A stretch of 6,687 nt of DNA, from contig CAZPFS010000047.1 in NCBI GenBank assembly GCA_964585925.1, positions 1 through 6,687 on the forward strand. The letters are read 5' to 3'. Position 1 is the first letter of the stretch; the number at the start of each line of letters is the position of its first letter. This document shows positions 1 to 6,012 of the stretch, piece by piece. The position numbers and the translations under genes are program-made. Source of the stretch: JAAZLS01 sp964585925. Its GTDB lineage: Bacteria; Bacillota; Dethiobacteria; DTU022. The notes beneath the pieces were generated by a model that saw only the letters and a program-made list of their open reading frames with translations, was not told the origin of the DNA and made no database searches.

Positions 1-1
1 T

Positions 2-193
2 GTTATTGGCCTAACTGGTGATTGGGTTGGTCATGCAACTGCAAAACTAGGGAATTTAATGATCATAATTGCCCTAAAGAATGGCATTCCAGTATATAAT
101 ATAATCAATTACCTGTTGGAGAAGACTTTTAAAGGGGGCGGCCGGGATGGTACAAAATTTGATTGCCGAAAACTACAAACGGGTCAGGAGTAA
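2..193 (+). CDS. possible C-terminal tail of an unidentified upstream gene (partial, left edge)
   Basis: One frame is open from the window edge to a TAA at 191-193 (63 codons). The predicted tail includes GLTGDWVGHATAKLGNL, a hydrophobic run MIIIAL and then NGIPVYNIINYLLEK. I do not recognise the family. The first 120 bases are 36% G+C, far below the following genes, so a read-through of this length is only weakly significant: a rough estimate is a 5% chance for the AT-rich part. If real, it would overlap ylmE by 47 bases, which is long for a natural overlap. After about codon 43 the translation turns Gly/Arg-rich and unlike a normal protein end, where the ylmE ribosome binding site is being read. 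The alternative is that this stretch is non-coding promoter DNA. PgeF (ylmD) is often found upstream of ylmE, but the residues do not resemble its C-terminus. Confidence 0.25.
   Translation, partial: VIGLTGDWVGHATAKLGNLMIIIALKNGIPVYNIINYLLEKTFKGGGRDGTKFDCRKLQTGQE
69..105 (+). promoter_or_regulatory. candidate promoter for the ylmE-ylmG-ylmH unit
   Basis: Two overlapping perfect TATAAT hexamers lie at 95-100 and 100-105, about 42-52 bases before the ylmE start. The best upstream -35 candidate is TTGCCC at 69-74, but its spacing to the first hexamer is 20 bases, longer than the usual 17. The -10 is therefore convincing and the -35 is weak. The same bases are also open in a possible coding frame, so the match may partly reflect AT-richness. 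Confidence 0.35.
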
Positions 194-839
194 CCTCGAG
201 TCGGCAGCTCTCTCCGCCGGGCGGGCGCCGGAGGATGTAAAGCTGGTGGCGGTAACCAAAACCGTGGGGCTGGCAGAAATACGGGGGTGCATTGCCCTGG
301 GGATGATAGATTTTGGAGAGAACAGGCTTCAAGATGCGCTTCCCAAATTTCGGGAGCTCCCGGATGTCAACTGGCACTTTATAGGCCACCTGCAGAGCAA
401 CAAGGCCGGCAATGTGATCAGGCACTGCTCGTTGATTCATTCCCTGGACCGCCTGTCCCTGGCCCGGGCTATTCAGCAAGGCGGCGAACGGCAGGATAGG
501 CAGATCGGCTGCCTGGTTCAGGTGAATATATCCGGTGAACAGAGCAAGTACGGGCTGGCGCCGGAAGGGCTTCCCGCTTTTCTGGAGGAACTCAGATCTT
601 TTCCCCGGATCAGAGTATCGGGGTTGATGGCTATGGCCCCGCTGGTTGACCACCCCGAACAAGCCAGGCCCTATTTTCGCCGGGTTAGAGAATTACAGCA
701 GAAATATGCCACCTCAGAAGTGCCCCTGACCGAGCTATCTATGGGAATGTCCGGTGATTATTTAGTGGCGGTGGAAGAAGGGGCGACCATGGTCCGGGTG
801 GGCAGCGTTCTGTTTGACCCAAAATTTGCAGGCAGGTGA
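147..839 (+). CDS. ylmE: YggS/YlmE-type pyridoxal phosphate homeostasis protein (PLPBP family)
   Basis: This is a cytoplasmic, single-domain TIM-barrel protein that binds PLP without a known enzymatic activity and helps keep free vitamin B6 and amino-acid pools in balance (family knowledge). Its 230 aa match the usual size. Visible signatures in order are VAVTKT with the expected Schiff-base lysine K38, FGENRLQDA, WHFIGHLQSNK (about 76-86), IHSLDR, VNISGEQSKYG, GLMAMAP, and the phosphate-binding end LSMGMSGDY (197-205) to GATMVRVGSVLF with R217, G219 and S220. The ATG at 147 is supported by an AAAGGGGG ribosome binding site at 131-138, 8 bases upstream. The end reads VLFDPKFAGR where many relatives have FG at the close, a minor variation. 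It is the first gene of the division-cluster run, with ylmG 27 bases downstream. No missing catalytic or binding residue is apparent. Confidence 0.96.
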   Translation: MVQNLIAENYKRVRSNLESAALSAGRAPEDVKLVAVTKTVGLAEIRGCIALGMIDFGENRLQDALPKFRELPDVNWHFIGHLQSNKAGNVIRHCSLIHSLDRLSLARAIQQGGERQDRQIGCLVQVNISGEQSKYGLAPEGLPAFLEELRSFPRIRVSGLMAMAPLVDHPEQARPYFRRVRELQQKYATSEVPLTELSMGMSGDYLVAVEEGATMVRVGSVLFDPKFAGR

Positions 840-866
840 GAGACAATTACAGTTCTACGTGATGGG

Positions 867-1127
867 TTGCTGTTGTTTTTTCAGATCTATTATTACATAA
901 TATTTGGCCGTATAATATTGTCCTATTTTTTTAGATTCGGTGTAAACCAAAGTTCCGGATGGGCCGGGATTTATCGTATTTTTTACGGCCTCACGGAACC
1001 GCTGCTGGCTCCCATCAGACGACTGGTGCCCATGATCAGGGCCGGCGCAGGGTTTATTGATCTATCAACCGTGATTTTGCTGGTGCTGCTAGGCATATTG
1101 CAGCGCCTGGTGTATGTCTATCTTTGA
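867..1127 (+). CDS. ylmG: YggT-family small membrane protein YlmG
   Basis: This 86-aa integral membrane protein belongs to the YggT family, linked to division and osmotic or membrane functions; its exact role is not settled. There are two hydrophobic segments, residues 2-24 and about 62-86, flanking a polar/amphipathic middle. Family signatures are RIILSY (15-20, usually RIILSW), GLTEPLLAPIRRLVP (41-55) and FIDLS (63-67). The frame stays open back to the ylmE stop without ATG or GTG, so the start is taken as TTG at 867, the first of a TTG-CTG-TTG run. The Shine-Dalgarno before it is weak (GATGGG directly upstream), which suggests translation coupled to ylmE, whose stop is 27 bases away. A hairpin CTTTG-ATCA-CAAAG (1122-1135) covers the stop codon and the start of the ylmH ribosome binding site. 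The family call is firm and the exact start is not. Confidence 0.9.
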   Translation: MLLFFQIYYYIIFGRIILSYFFRFGVNQSSGWAGIYRIFYGLTEPLLAPIRRLVPMIRAGAGFIDLSTVILLVLLGILQRLVYVYL

Positions 1128-1151
1128 TCACAAAGGAAGTGTAGATACGGT

Positions 1152-1919
1152 TTGTGGTCCGATTCCCTGACTGAGACGGAAAAGCGATGGCGGGACAATT
1201 TTTCATCCCGGTTGCAATCACTGGCCCCGGATCAAGATCTGCAGACCGATTTTCTTGATCCCGTGCAGTTGCAGCTGGCGGAGAGGCTGCTCAGGGAATC
1301 CGCTCATCTGGGCTATATGGCCTATGGCGGTTACAGCTCCGCCCGGAGAGCCTGTCTGAATGTTTTTCCCTCCGCCCGGGAGGGGAGATTGCCCCCCGTA
1401 ACATGTTTGAGAATTACCTGCCGAAGGGATCAGGGCCGCCCGGATCCGGGCCTGGTTCAGGGGGAAATCGTCAGGTTGGGTATCCCGCGGGAAAAGTTGG
1501 GGGATATTATTGCCCTTTCGGATAACGAGGTGGCGGTTTTTACCCTTGAGCAAGCGGCTCCGCTTATTTGCCGCGGCCTGAATGAGGCCGGGAGATGGGT
1601 TGTGGACTGTCGGGAGACAGATCCGGCGGAGCTGTGCCTGCCTTCACGAAACAGCCGGGAAATAACCGGGACTGTGGCCAGCCTTCGCCTTGACGCGGTT
1701 CTCTCCCTGGGGTTTGGTTTGTCCCGTTCACGGGCGGCGTTGGTTGCCGCGGGGGGGCTGGTGAAGATCAACTGGCGTGCAGCCAGATCCGCGGCGGTTC
1801 GCGTGCGGGAAGGTGATCGAATTATGCTGGCGGGGCAGGGTGAATTGAAGGTTCAGGAGGTAACCGGAAAAACACGCAAGGGAAGACTGGGCCTTATACT
1901 GACAAAATTTAGCCAATAA
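1152..1919 (+). CDS. ylmH: YlmH-type S4-domain RNA-binding protein
   Basis: This 255-aa cytoplasmic protein has the YlmH layout: an N-terminal domain with FLDP (34-37) and YGGYSSARRACL (58-69), a middle RNP-like part ending in GIPREKLGDI (110-119), and a C-terminal S4 RNA-binding domain from about 179 to 236 (RLDAVLSLGFGLSRSRA, VKINW, VREGDRI), then a TGKTRKGR tail. B. subtilis YlmH has been linked to 50S/peptidyl-tRNA binding in ribosome-associated quality control, and older work places the gene in the division cluster. The start is TTG at 1152, since no ATG or GTG lies in frame after the upstream stop. The ribosome binding site AAAGGAAG (1132-1139) is 12 bases away, rather far. The stretch just before GIPREKLGDI reads RPDPGLVQGEIVRL, where most relatives carry an HRD-type motif, so this copy is divergent in the middle domain. 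It is probably co-transcribed with ylmG. Confidence 0.9.
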   Translation: MWSDSLTETEKRWRDNFSSRLQSLAPDQDLQTDFLDPVQLQLAERLLRESAHLGYMAYGGYSSARRACLNVFPSAREGRLPPVTCLRITCRRDQGRPDPGLVQGEIVRLGIPREKLGDIIALSDNEVAVFTLEQAAPLICRGLNEAGRWVVDCRETDPAELCLPSRNSREITGTVASLRLDAVLSLGFGLSRSRAALVAAGGLVKINWRAARSAAVRVREGDRIMLAGQGELKVQEVTGKTRKGRLGLILTKFSQ

Positions 1920-1965
1920 AGGCAGGAATTAGAAGGAAATAAGTCGAATTAACGACAAAGAATAA

Positions 1966-1975
1966 AAAGGGGGGG
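1966..1975 (+). promoter_or_regulatory. strong ribosome binding site of divIVA
   Basis: AAAGGGGGGG lies 5 bases before a GTG codon at 1981. It fixes the divIVA start at GTG, because the encoded MPLTPMDI is the canonical N-terminus of the family. The 61-base gap from ylmH shows no terminator, so divIVA is probably read from the upstream promoter. A short GTCG-AATTAA-CGAC inverted repeat (1943-1956) is the only other structure seen there. Confidence 0.8.
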
Positions 1976-1980
1976 TTACT

Positions 1981-2469
1981 GTGCCATTGACTCCGATGGA
2001 TATTCAAAATAAAAAATTTGAGCGGGCTCTCCGGGGCTACTCCATGGAAGAAGTCGATGATTTTCTGGATCAACTGGCCCGGGATATAGAGGCGATGATC
2101 CGTGAAAACCTGGAGCTCAAGGATCAATTCGATCAGGTAAATGAAAAAATTTCCACCTATCATAAACTGGAAGAAACCATGCACAATGCGATCATGGTTG
2201 CCCAGGAGGCGGCAGATGAGGTAAAGCAAAACGCCAATCGGGAAGCGGATCTGATTCGCCGGGAAGCGGAACGGGAGGCACAGCGCATACTCGAGGACGC
2301 CCGTTACCGGGCCAGCCGTATTCTGGTGGAAAATGAAGAATTGTGCAAACAGGCCCAGGTGTTTAAAATGAGGTTCCGTTCTTTTATCGAAGCCCAATTG
2401 GCAGCAATTGAACTTGAAGATTGGATCGATCCCAGGGAAATCGGCTCCGGTGAAAGCAGCGGCTCATGA
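1981..2469 (+). CDS. divIVA: DivIVA-family cell-pole/septum protein
   Basis: DivIVA is a peripheral membrane protein that recognises negatively curved membrane at septa and poles and recruits division, chromosome-anchoring or wall-growth partners depending on species. The 162-aa length is close to the B. subtilis protein (164 aa). The N-terminal lipid-binding domain is clear: LTPMDIQNKKFERALRGY (3-20) followed by SMEEVDDFLDQL (21-32). The rest is almost entirely helical, with a coiled coil over roughly 25-70 and 75-140 (VAQEAADEVK, REAERE, FIEAQL) and a short acidic/Ser-Gly tail. R18 of the membrane-inserting loop is kept, while the B. subtilis F17 position is leucine here. GTG is the start, with a strong ribosome binding site. 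The gene sits between ylmH and the ileS leader, as in other Firmicutes. MinCD and Spo0J partners are not in the window, so the partner set cannot be inferred. Confidence 0.96.
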   Translation: MPLTPMDIQNKKFERALRGYSMEEVDDFLDQLARDIEAMIRENLELKDQFDQVNEKISTYHKLEETMHNAIMVAQEAADEVKQNANREADLIRREAEREAQRILEDARYRASRILVENEELCKQAQVFKMRFRSFIEAQLAAIELEDWIDPREIGSGESSGS

Positions 2470-2483
2470 TTTTAAATATTTCA

Positions 2484-2512
2484 TTGATCAACCGGGTATA
2501 ATCTGTTATATA
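2484..2512 (+). promoter_or_regulatory. sigma-A-type promoter of the ileS T-box transcript
   Basis: TTGATC (2484-2489) and TATATA (2507-2512) are separated by 17 bases, with a perfect TATAAT overlapping at 2511-2516. It begins 14 bases after the divIVA stop and places the transcript start near 2519, just ahead of T-box stem I. The -35 lies inside the 8-base palindrome TTGATCAA (2484-2491). Another TATAAT at 2497-2502 has no fitting -35. Confidence 0.65.
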
Positions 2513-2518
2513 TAATGT

Positions 2519-2759
2519 TAAAAGAATGAGATCTGCTATGAACGGGCGAGTAAGCGGTAATACTTTAGGCAGAGAGCCGGGTCGGGTGAAATCCGGTTAA
2601 AGATTGCCGGTGAAGATCTCCCTGGAGCACCCGGATTCAAACCCTGATTGGGGGAAGTAAATCCGGGCGGGGCAACCGTTAACAGCCGGGTAAAGGGGCT
2701 GCCGGCAAGCTGAGGCGGCTATTAGGGTGGTACCGCGGGAGAGAATCTCGTCCCTTTTT
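2519..2759 (+). ncRNA. T-box riboswitch, isoleucine-specific, leader of ileS
   Basis: This leader senses the charging state of tRNA-Ile: uncharged tRNA pairs with the specifier codon and with the antiterminator bulge, allowing read-through into ileS. Stem I can be read directly. CGGG (2543-2546) pairs with CCTG (2621-2624) at the base. The specifier loop has AGTA (2549-2552) on the 5' side and GTGAAGATCT (2610-2619) on the 3' side. The helix CGGTAAT (2555-2561) pairs with ATTGCCG (2603-2609), followed by AGAGAG, and the apical AGCCGG/CCGGTT hairpin carries a GGGTGAAA loop. The specifier is ATC at 2616-2618. A perfect 8-bp helix CCCGGATT/AATCCGGG (2630-2637/2660-2667) forms stem III. The antiterminator is GCGG (2715-2718) with CCGC (2733-2736), around the T-box sequence AGGGTGGTACCGCG (2724-2737). 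The TGGT there matches an ACCA tRNA end with the discriminator A expected for tRNA-Ile. Together with its promoter it fills the 348-base gap before ileS. Confidence 0.95.
2737..2759 (+). terminator. T-box regulated intrinsic terminator
   Basis: GGGA-GAGA and TCTC-G-TCCC (2737-2754) form a short hairpin with one bulged G, followed directly by TTTTT (2755-2759). It begins at the last base of the conserved T-box sequence, the usual arrangement in which terminator and antiterminator compete. Fold energies were not computed. Confidence 0.85.
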
Positions 2760-2817
2760 CAGGGGAGGGGATTTTTTGTTATCAGGAAAGTATCCGACAC
2801 CAATCGGGGGGAAAATG

Positions 2818-5568
2818 ATGGATTTTAAAGAAAGCTTAAATTTGCCTCATACCGGGTTTCCGATGAGGGCCCAGCTTCCCCAGCGGGAACCGGAAATTTT
2901 GAAAGGCTGGGAAGAGCAGGATCTGTACAATCTGACGCTCCGTTACAGACAGGGAAAACCGCTGTTTGTGCTGCACGACGGGCCGCCATATGCCAACGGC
3001 AATATCCATATCGGCACCGCCTTGAACAAGGTGCTGAAGGATATGGCCATCAAATACAAAACTATGCAGGGATTTAGCTGTCCCTATATCCCCGGCTGGG
3101 ATACCCATGGTTTGCCGATCGAGCATCAGATTATAAAGACCCGGGGTGTTGACCGCCGGAAAATATCCGATATCGAATTCCGAAGACAGTGCCGGGAGTA
3201 CGCTTTGGACTACGTCTCCATCCAGCGGGAGCAATTTAAACGGCTGGGAGTAAGGGGGGACTGGGAAAATCCATATCTGACCCTGACCCCGGATTACGAG
3301 GCCCGGCAAATTGAGATATTCGGCTCCATGGCCGAACAGGGGTTTATTTACAAGGGCCTCAAGCCGGTGTACTGGTGTACCGAATGCGAAACCGCACTGG
3401 CGGAAGCGGAGATCGAGTATGATCTTCAGGATTCATATTCCATTTACTGCCGCTTCCCGGTAATTGATGACCGGGGAATTCTGGGGCAGGAAAACTGTTA
3501 TTGTTTGATCTGGACCACCACTCCCTGGACCATACCGGCCAACCTGGCCATTGCCCTGCATCCGGAACTGGATTATGTGCTGGCTGATTCCGGATCGGGA
3601 TATTACCTGCTGGCGGAGGGGCTGCTGGAGGCGGTTGCCGGAGAACTGGGCTCGTCTTCCTGGCCGGTGATAGATCGTTTTCGGGGCTCCGAGCTGGAGG
3701 GTATTGTCTGCCGCCACCCCATATTTGAGCGGAATTCTCCCCTTATTCTGGCGGATCATGTTACTCTGGAACAGGGAACCGGCTGTGTTCATACCGCCCC
3801 CGGTCACGGTTACGAAGATTACGAGGCGGGGCGGAACTATGGCCTGGAGGTGCTCAGCCCTCTGGATGGGCGGGGGATTTTTACCGGGGAGGCGGGCGAA
3901 TTTGCCGGCCTGCGCTATGATCAGGCCAACCAGGCGGTAGTTCAGGCCCTGCAACGCGAAGGGGCGCTACTGAAGTCCTCACGGCTGGAACACCAGTACC
4001 CCCACTGCTGGAGGTGCAAACACCCGGTTATTTTCCGGGCCACCGAACAGTGGTTCGCGTCCATCAGCGGTTTTCGGGAACAGGCCCTTAAAGCGGTGGA
4101 AGAGGTCTGCTGGTATCCTTCCTGGGGCCGGGAACGGATGCACAATATGATTGCCGATCGCCAGGATTGGTGTATTTCCCGGCAGCGGATCTGGGGTGTG
4201 CCCATTCCCATCTTTTACTGCCGGAGCTGCCGCCGGGCGATCTACAATGCGCAAACCTTCGAGGCGGTAAGCAGCCTGTTTGCTGAAAAAGGATCGGACG
4301 CCTGGTTCGAAATGAAGGCGGAACAGATACTTCCAGCCGGGTTTGCCTGCCCTTATTGCGGCGGAAATGAATTTGAAAAGGAACAGGATACCATGGATGT
4401 ATGGTTTGATTCCGGTTCCAGCCACGCTGCGGTCTGTGATGCCCGCCCATCGCTGAGATGGCCGGCTGATCTGTACCTGGAGGGAAGCGACCAGTATCGG
4501 GGTTGGTTTCAGTCGTCGTTGCTGACAGCGGTGGCCACCCGCCGGAAACCGCCATACCGGGCTGTGATCAGCCATGGCTGGGTGGTGGATGGCGAGGGCA
4601 AAAAAATGTCCAAGTCGCTGGGGAATGTAATCCTGCCGGAAGAGGTGATAGATACTTACGGTGCCGATATTCTGCGGCTGTGGGTTTCTTCGGCGGATTT
4701 TACCAGCGATGTCCATATTTCCAAGGATATATTGAAACAGCTCTCCGAGGTATACCGCAAGATCCGCAATACCTGCCGCTTCCTGCTCGGCAACAGCTCT
4801 GACTTTGATCCGGCCCGAGACGGCGTGGACTACGGGGAGCTCAGCGAACTGGACCGGTGGGCCCTGTTCCGGCTGAATCTGCTGATCGAAAAAATTACCG
4901 GCTATTTTGAGCGCTATGAATACCATCAGGTATTTCATGCCCTGCACAATTTCTGTGTGACCGACATGAGCAGCATTTACCTGGATATTATCAAGGACCG
5001 GCTGTATTGTTCGGCGGCCGGCAATCTCGGGCGGCGTTCGGCGCAGACGGTGCTCAGCGCAGTTCTGGAAAACCTGGTTTTGCTCATGGCCCCCATATTG
5101 ACCTTTACCGCCGAGGAAATCTGGCAGTTTCTGGGGGAAAAGCCTTGTCCCACGGTACAGGTTGCAAACTGGCCCAGGCCCAGGCCGGAGTGGGCCGATG
5201 AAAAATTGGGCGAGCGGTGGGATGCCCTCCTGCAGGTGCGGGAAGAAGTAACCCGGGTTCTGGAGCGCTGCCGCCAGGACAAGATCATCGGCGGTTCCCT
5301 GGAAGCCGGCATCGGACTGTGGGCCGGGGATCCTGTTTATTCCCTACTGGACCGTTACCGGGATCAGTTGACCTCCATATTTATTGTTTCCCATGTATCC
5401 CTGCACCGGGATCTAGATAGTGCACCCGCGGAGGCGTCGGCAGGGCAAATGCTTCCGATCAAAATAACGGTGGGGAAGGCTCCCGGCCACAAATGTCCCC
5501 GCTGCTGGATGTTTACCGAAAGCCGGGATGAGCTCTGCGACCGTTGCCGACAAGTGATCAACGGGTAA
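2818..5568 (+). CDS. ileS: isoleucyl-tRNA synthetase
   Basis: IleRS is a cytoplasmic class Ia synthetase that charges tRNA-Ile with isoleucine and hydrolyses mischarged valine. The 916-aa product is full length (B. subtilis about 921 aa). Motifs in order, numbered from the ATG at 2818, are GPPYANGNIHIGT with the HIGH-type site at 64-67, the editing (CP1) domain with WTTTPWTIPA (from 232) and HTAPGHGYED (325-334, D334 being the expected editing aspartate), WCISRQR (from 451), DVWFDSGSSH (from 527), KMSKS (596-600), and an anticodon-binding region. A C-terminal zinc finger has C893, C896, C907 and C910. This is the bacterial IleS1 type. The ATG at 2818 is preferred because MDFKESLNLP matches how relatives begin and GGGGGG (2806-2811) lies 6 bases upstream. 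An in-frame TTG at 2776 with AGGGGAGGGG before it would add 14 residues. Expression is controlled by the upstream T-box, and a strong terminator follows. Confidence 0.98.
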   Translation: MDFKESLNLPHTGFPMRAQLPQREPEILKGWEEQDLYNLTLRYRQGKPLFVLHDGPPYANGNIHIGTALNKVLKDMAIKYKTMQGFSCPYIPGWDTHGLPIEHQIIKTRGVDRRKISDIEFRRQCREYALDYVSIQREQFKRLGVRGDWENPYLTLTPDYEARQIEIFGSMAEQGFIYKGLKPVYWCTECETALAEAEIEYDLQDSYSIYCRFPVIDDRGILGQENCYCLIWTTTPWTIPANLAIALHPELDYVLADSGSGYYLLAEGLLEAVAGELGSSSWPVIDRFRGSELEGIVCRHPIFERNSPLILADHVTLEQGTGCVHTAPGHGYEDYEAGRNYGLEVLSPLDGRGIFTGEAGEFAGLRYDQANQAVVQALQREGALLKSSRLEHQYPHCWRCKHPVIFRATEQWFASISGFREQALKAVEEVCWYPSWGRERMHNMIADRQDWCISRQRIWGVPIPIFYCRSCRRAIYNAQTFEAVSSLFAEKGSDAWFEMKAEQILPAGFACPYCGGNEFEKEQDTMDVWFDSGSSHAAVCDARPSLRWPADLYLEGSDQYRGWFQSSLLTAVATRRKPPYRAVISHGWVVDGEGKKMSKSLGNVILPEEVIDTYGADILRLWVSSADFTSDVHISKDILKQLSEVYRKIRNTCRFLLGNSSDFDPARDGVDYGELSELDRWALFRLNLLIEKITGYFERYEYHQVFHALHNFCVTDMSSIYLDIIKDRLYCSAAGNLGRRSAQTVLSAVLENLVLLMAPILTFTAEEIWQFLGEKPCPTVQVANWPRPRPEWADEKLGERWDALLQVREEVTRVLERCRQDKIIGGSLEAGIGLWAGDPVYSLLDRYRDQLTSIFIVSHVSLHRDLDSAPAEASAGQMLPIKITVGKAPGHKCPRCWMFTESRDELCDRCRQVING

Positions 5569-5591
5569 TTTTTGGGACAATGTATATAGCG

Positions 5592-5622
5592 AAAACCCCG
5601 GTATGTTATCCCGGGGTTTTTT
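5592..5622 (+). terminator. intrinsic terminator after ileS
   Basis: CCCCGG (5596-5601) pairs with CCGGGG (5611-5616) around a 9-base loop. The stem is extended by four A-T pairs (5592-5595 with 5617-5620) and followed by a T-rich run. It lies 23 bases past the ileS stop and closes the T-box/ileS transcript, separating it from the next gene. Confidence 0.92.
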
Positions 5623-5632
5623 CTTTTCCACC

Positions 5633-5647
5633 GATCAATATTTGATC
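5633..5647. repeat. perfect inverted repeat GATCAA-TAT-TTGATC (possible operator)
   Basis: The six-base arms at 5633-5638 and 5642-5647 are perfectly complementary across a 3-base spacer. The right arm is also the -35 hexamer of the candidate promoter at 5642-5669, so a dimeric repressor bound here could block RNA polymerase. It is not followed by a T run and is too short to be a good terminator. The regulator is unknown and the role is inference. Confidence 0.45.
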
Positions 5648-5669
5648 CTGCTTCAGGAAAACCTATAGT
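5642..5669 (+). promoter_or_regulatory. candidate promoter for the DUF5665-like gene and the zinc-finger gene
   Basis: TTGATC (5642-5647) and TATAGT (5664-5669) are spaced by 16 bases. The site lies after the ileS terminator and about 25 bases before the next start codon, which is where a new promoter is needed. The leader would be short but still contains the ribosome binding site GGGGAGGT (5677-5684). Confidence 0.5.
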
Positions 5670-5692
5670 CAGGTCAGGGGAGGTTCAAGACG

Positions 5693-5998
5693 ATGGACGG
5701 TGCCGAAGAACAAGCCAGACGGTTGTCCCGACGCCTGCTGGTAAAGCTGGGCCGTCTGTCCCGGGAGTTGGAGAAGTTCAACATTGCCGAATACATCGGG
5801 GCGCTGAACAACCCCCGGCGGTATTTGATGATCAATTTTGCAGGGGGAATTGCCCGGGGGTTGGGGTTTGCCGTGGGAGCCGGCTTGCTGGCCGGGCTGG
5901 CAGTATATCTTTTACGGCAGGTGGTGATGCTCAACCTTCCGGTAATCGGGAATTTCATTGCCGAACTGGTGAAGATTGTCAATCAACAGGTGAAGTGA
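5693..5998 (+). CDS. DUF5665-like small membrane protein of unknown function
   Basis: The 101-aa product has a charged amphipathic N-terminus (1-30, many Arg/Lys/Glu), then IAEYIGALNNPRRYLMINF (31-49), a glycine-rich hydrophobic region of about residues 50-80 that can form one long or two short membrane segments (GGIARGLGFAVGAGLLAGLA, then VYLLRQVVML), and NLPVIGNFIAELVKIV (81-96). The INF-GIARG and NLPVIG-FIAE signatures are those I associate with the DUF5665 family, small clostridial membrane proteins of no known function; holin-like behaviour would be speculation. The ATG at 5693 is well supported by GGGGAGGT 8 bases upstream. The gene starts a new unit after the ileS terminator. Its stop overlaps or closely precedes the start of the zinc-finger gene, so the two are probably co-expressed. 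B. subtilis has no equivalent gene between ileS and ylyA as far as I recall. Confidence 0.85.
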   Translation: MDGAEEQARRLSRRLLVKLGRLSRELEKFNIAEYIGALNNPRRYLMINFAGGIARGLGFAVGAGLLAGLAVYLLRQVVMLNLPVIGNFIAELVKIVNQQVK

Positions 5999-6012
5999 GG
6001 TTGAAGGCTGAC

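Noticed and set aside
129..662. 177-codon minus-strand open frame opposite ylmE
   Set aside because: The + strand frame carries every PLPBP motif. The reverse frame is low-complexity in character, without a ribosome binding site or family signature.
2752..2764. CCCT-TTTTC-AGGG as a second hairpin after the T-box terminator
   Set aside because: It is only 4 base pairs, uses the terminator U run as its loop, and is better explained as terminator tail plus a purine-rich ribosome-binding-like stretch.
3979..4947. 322-codon open frame on the minus strand inside ileS
   Set aside because: It lies antisense to highly conserved IleRS motifs, the protein has no recognisable domain, and several other long minus-strand frames occur across the same GC-rich gene. 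It is a coding shadow.
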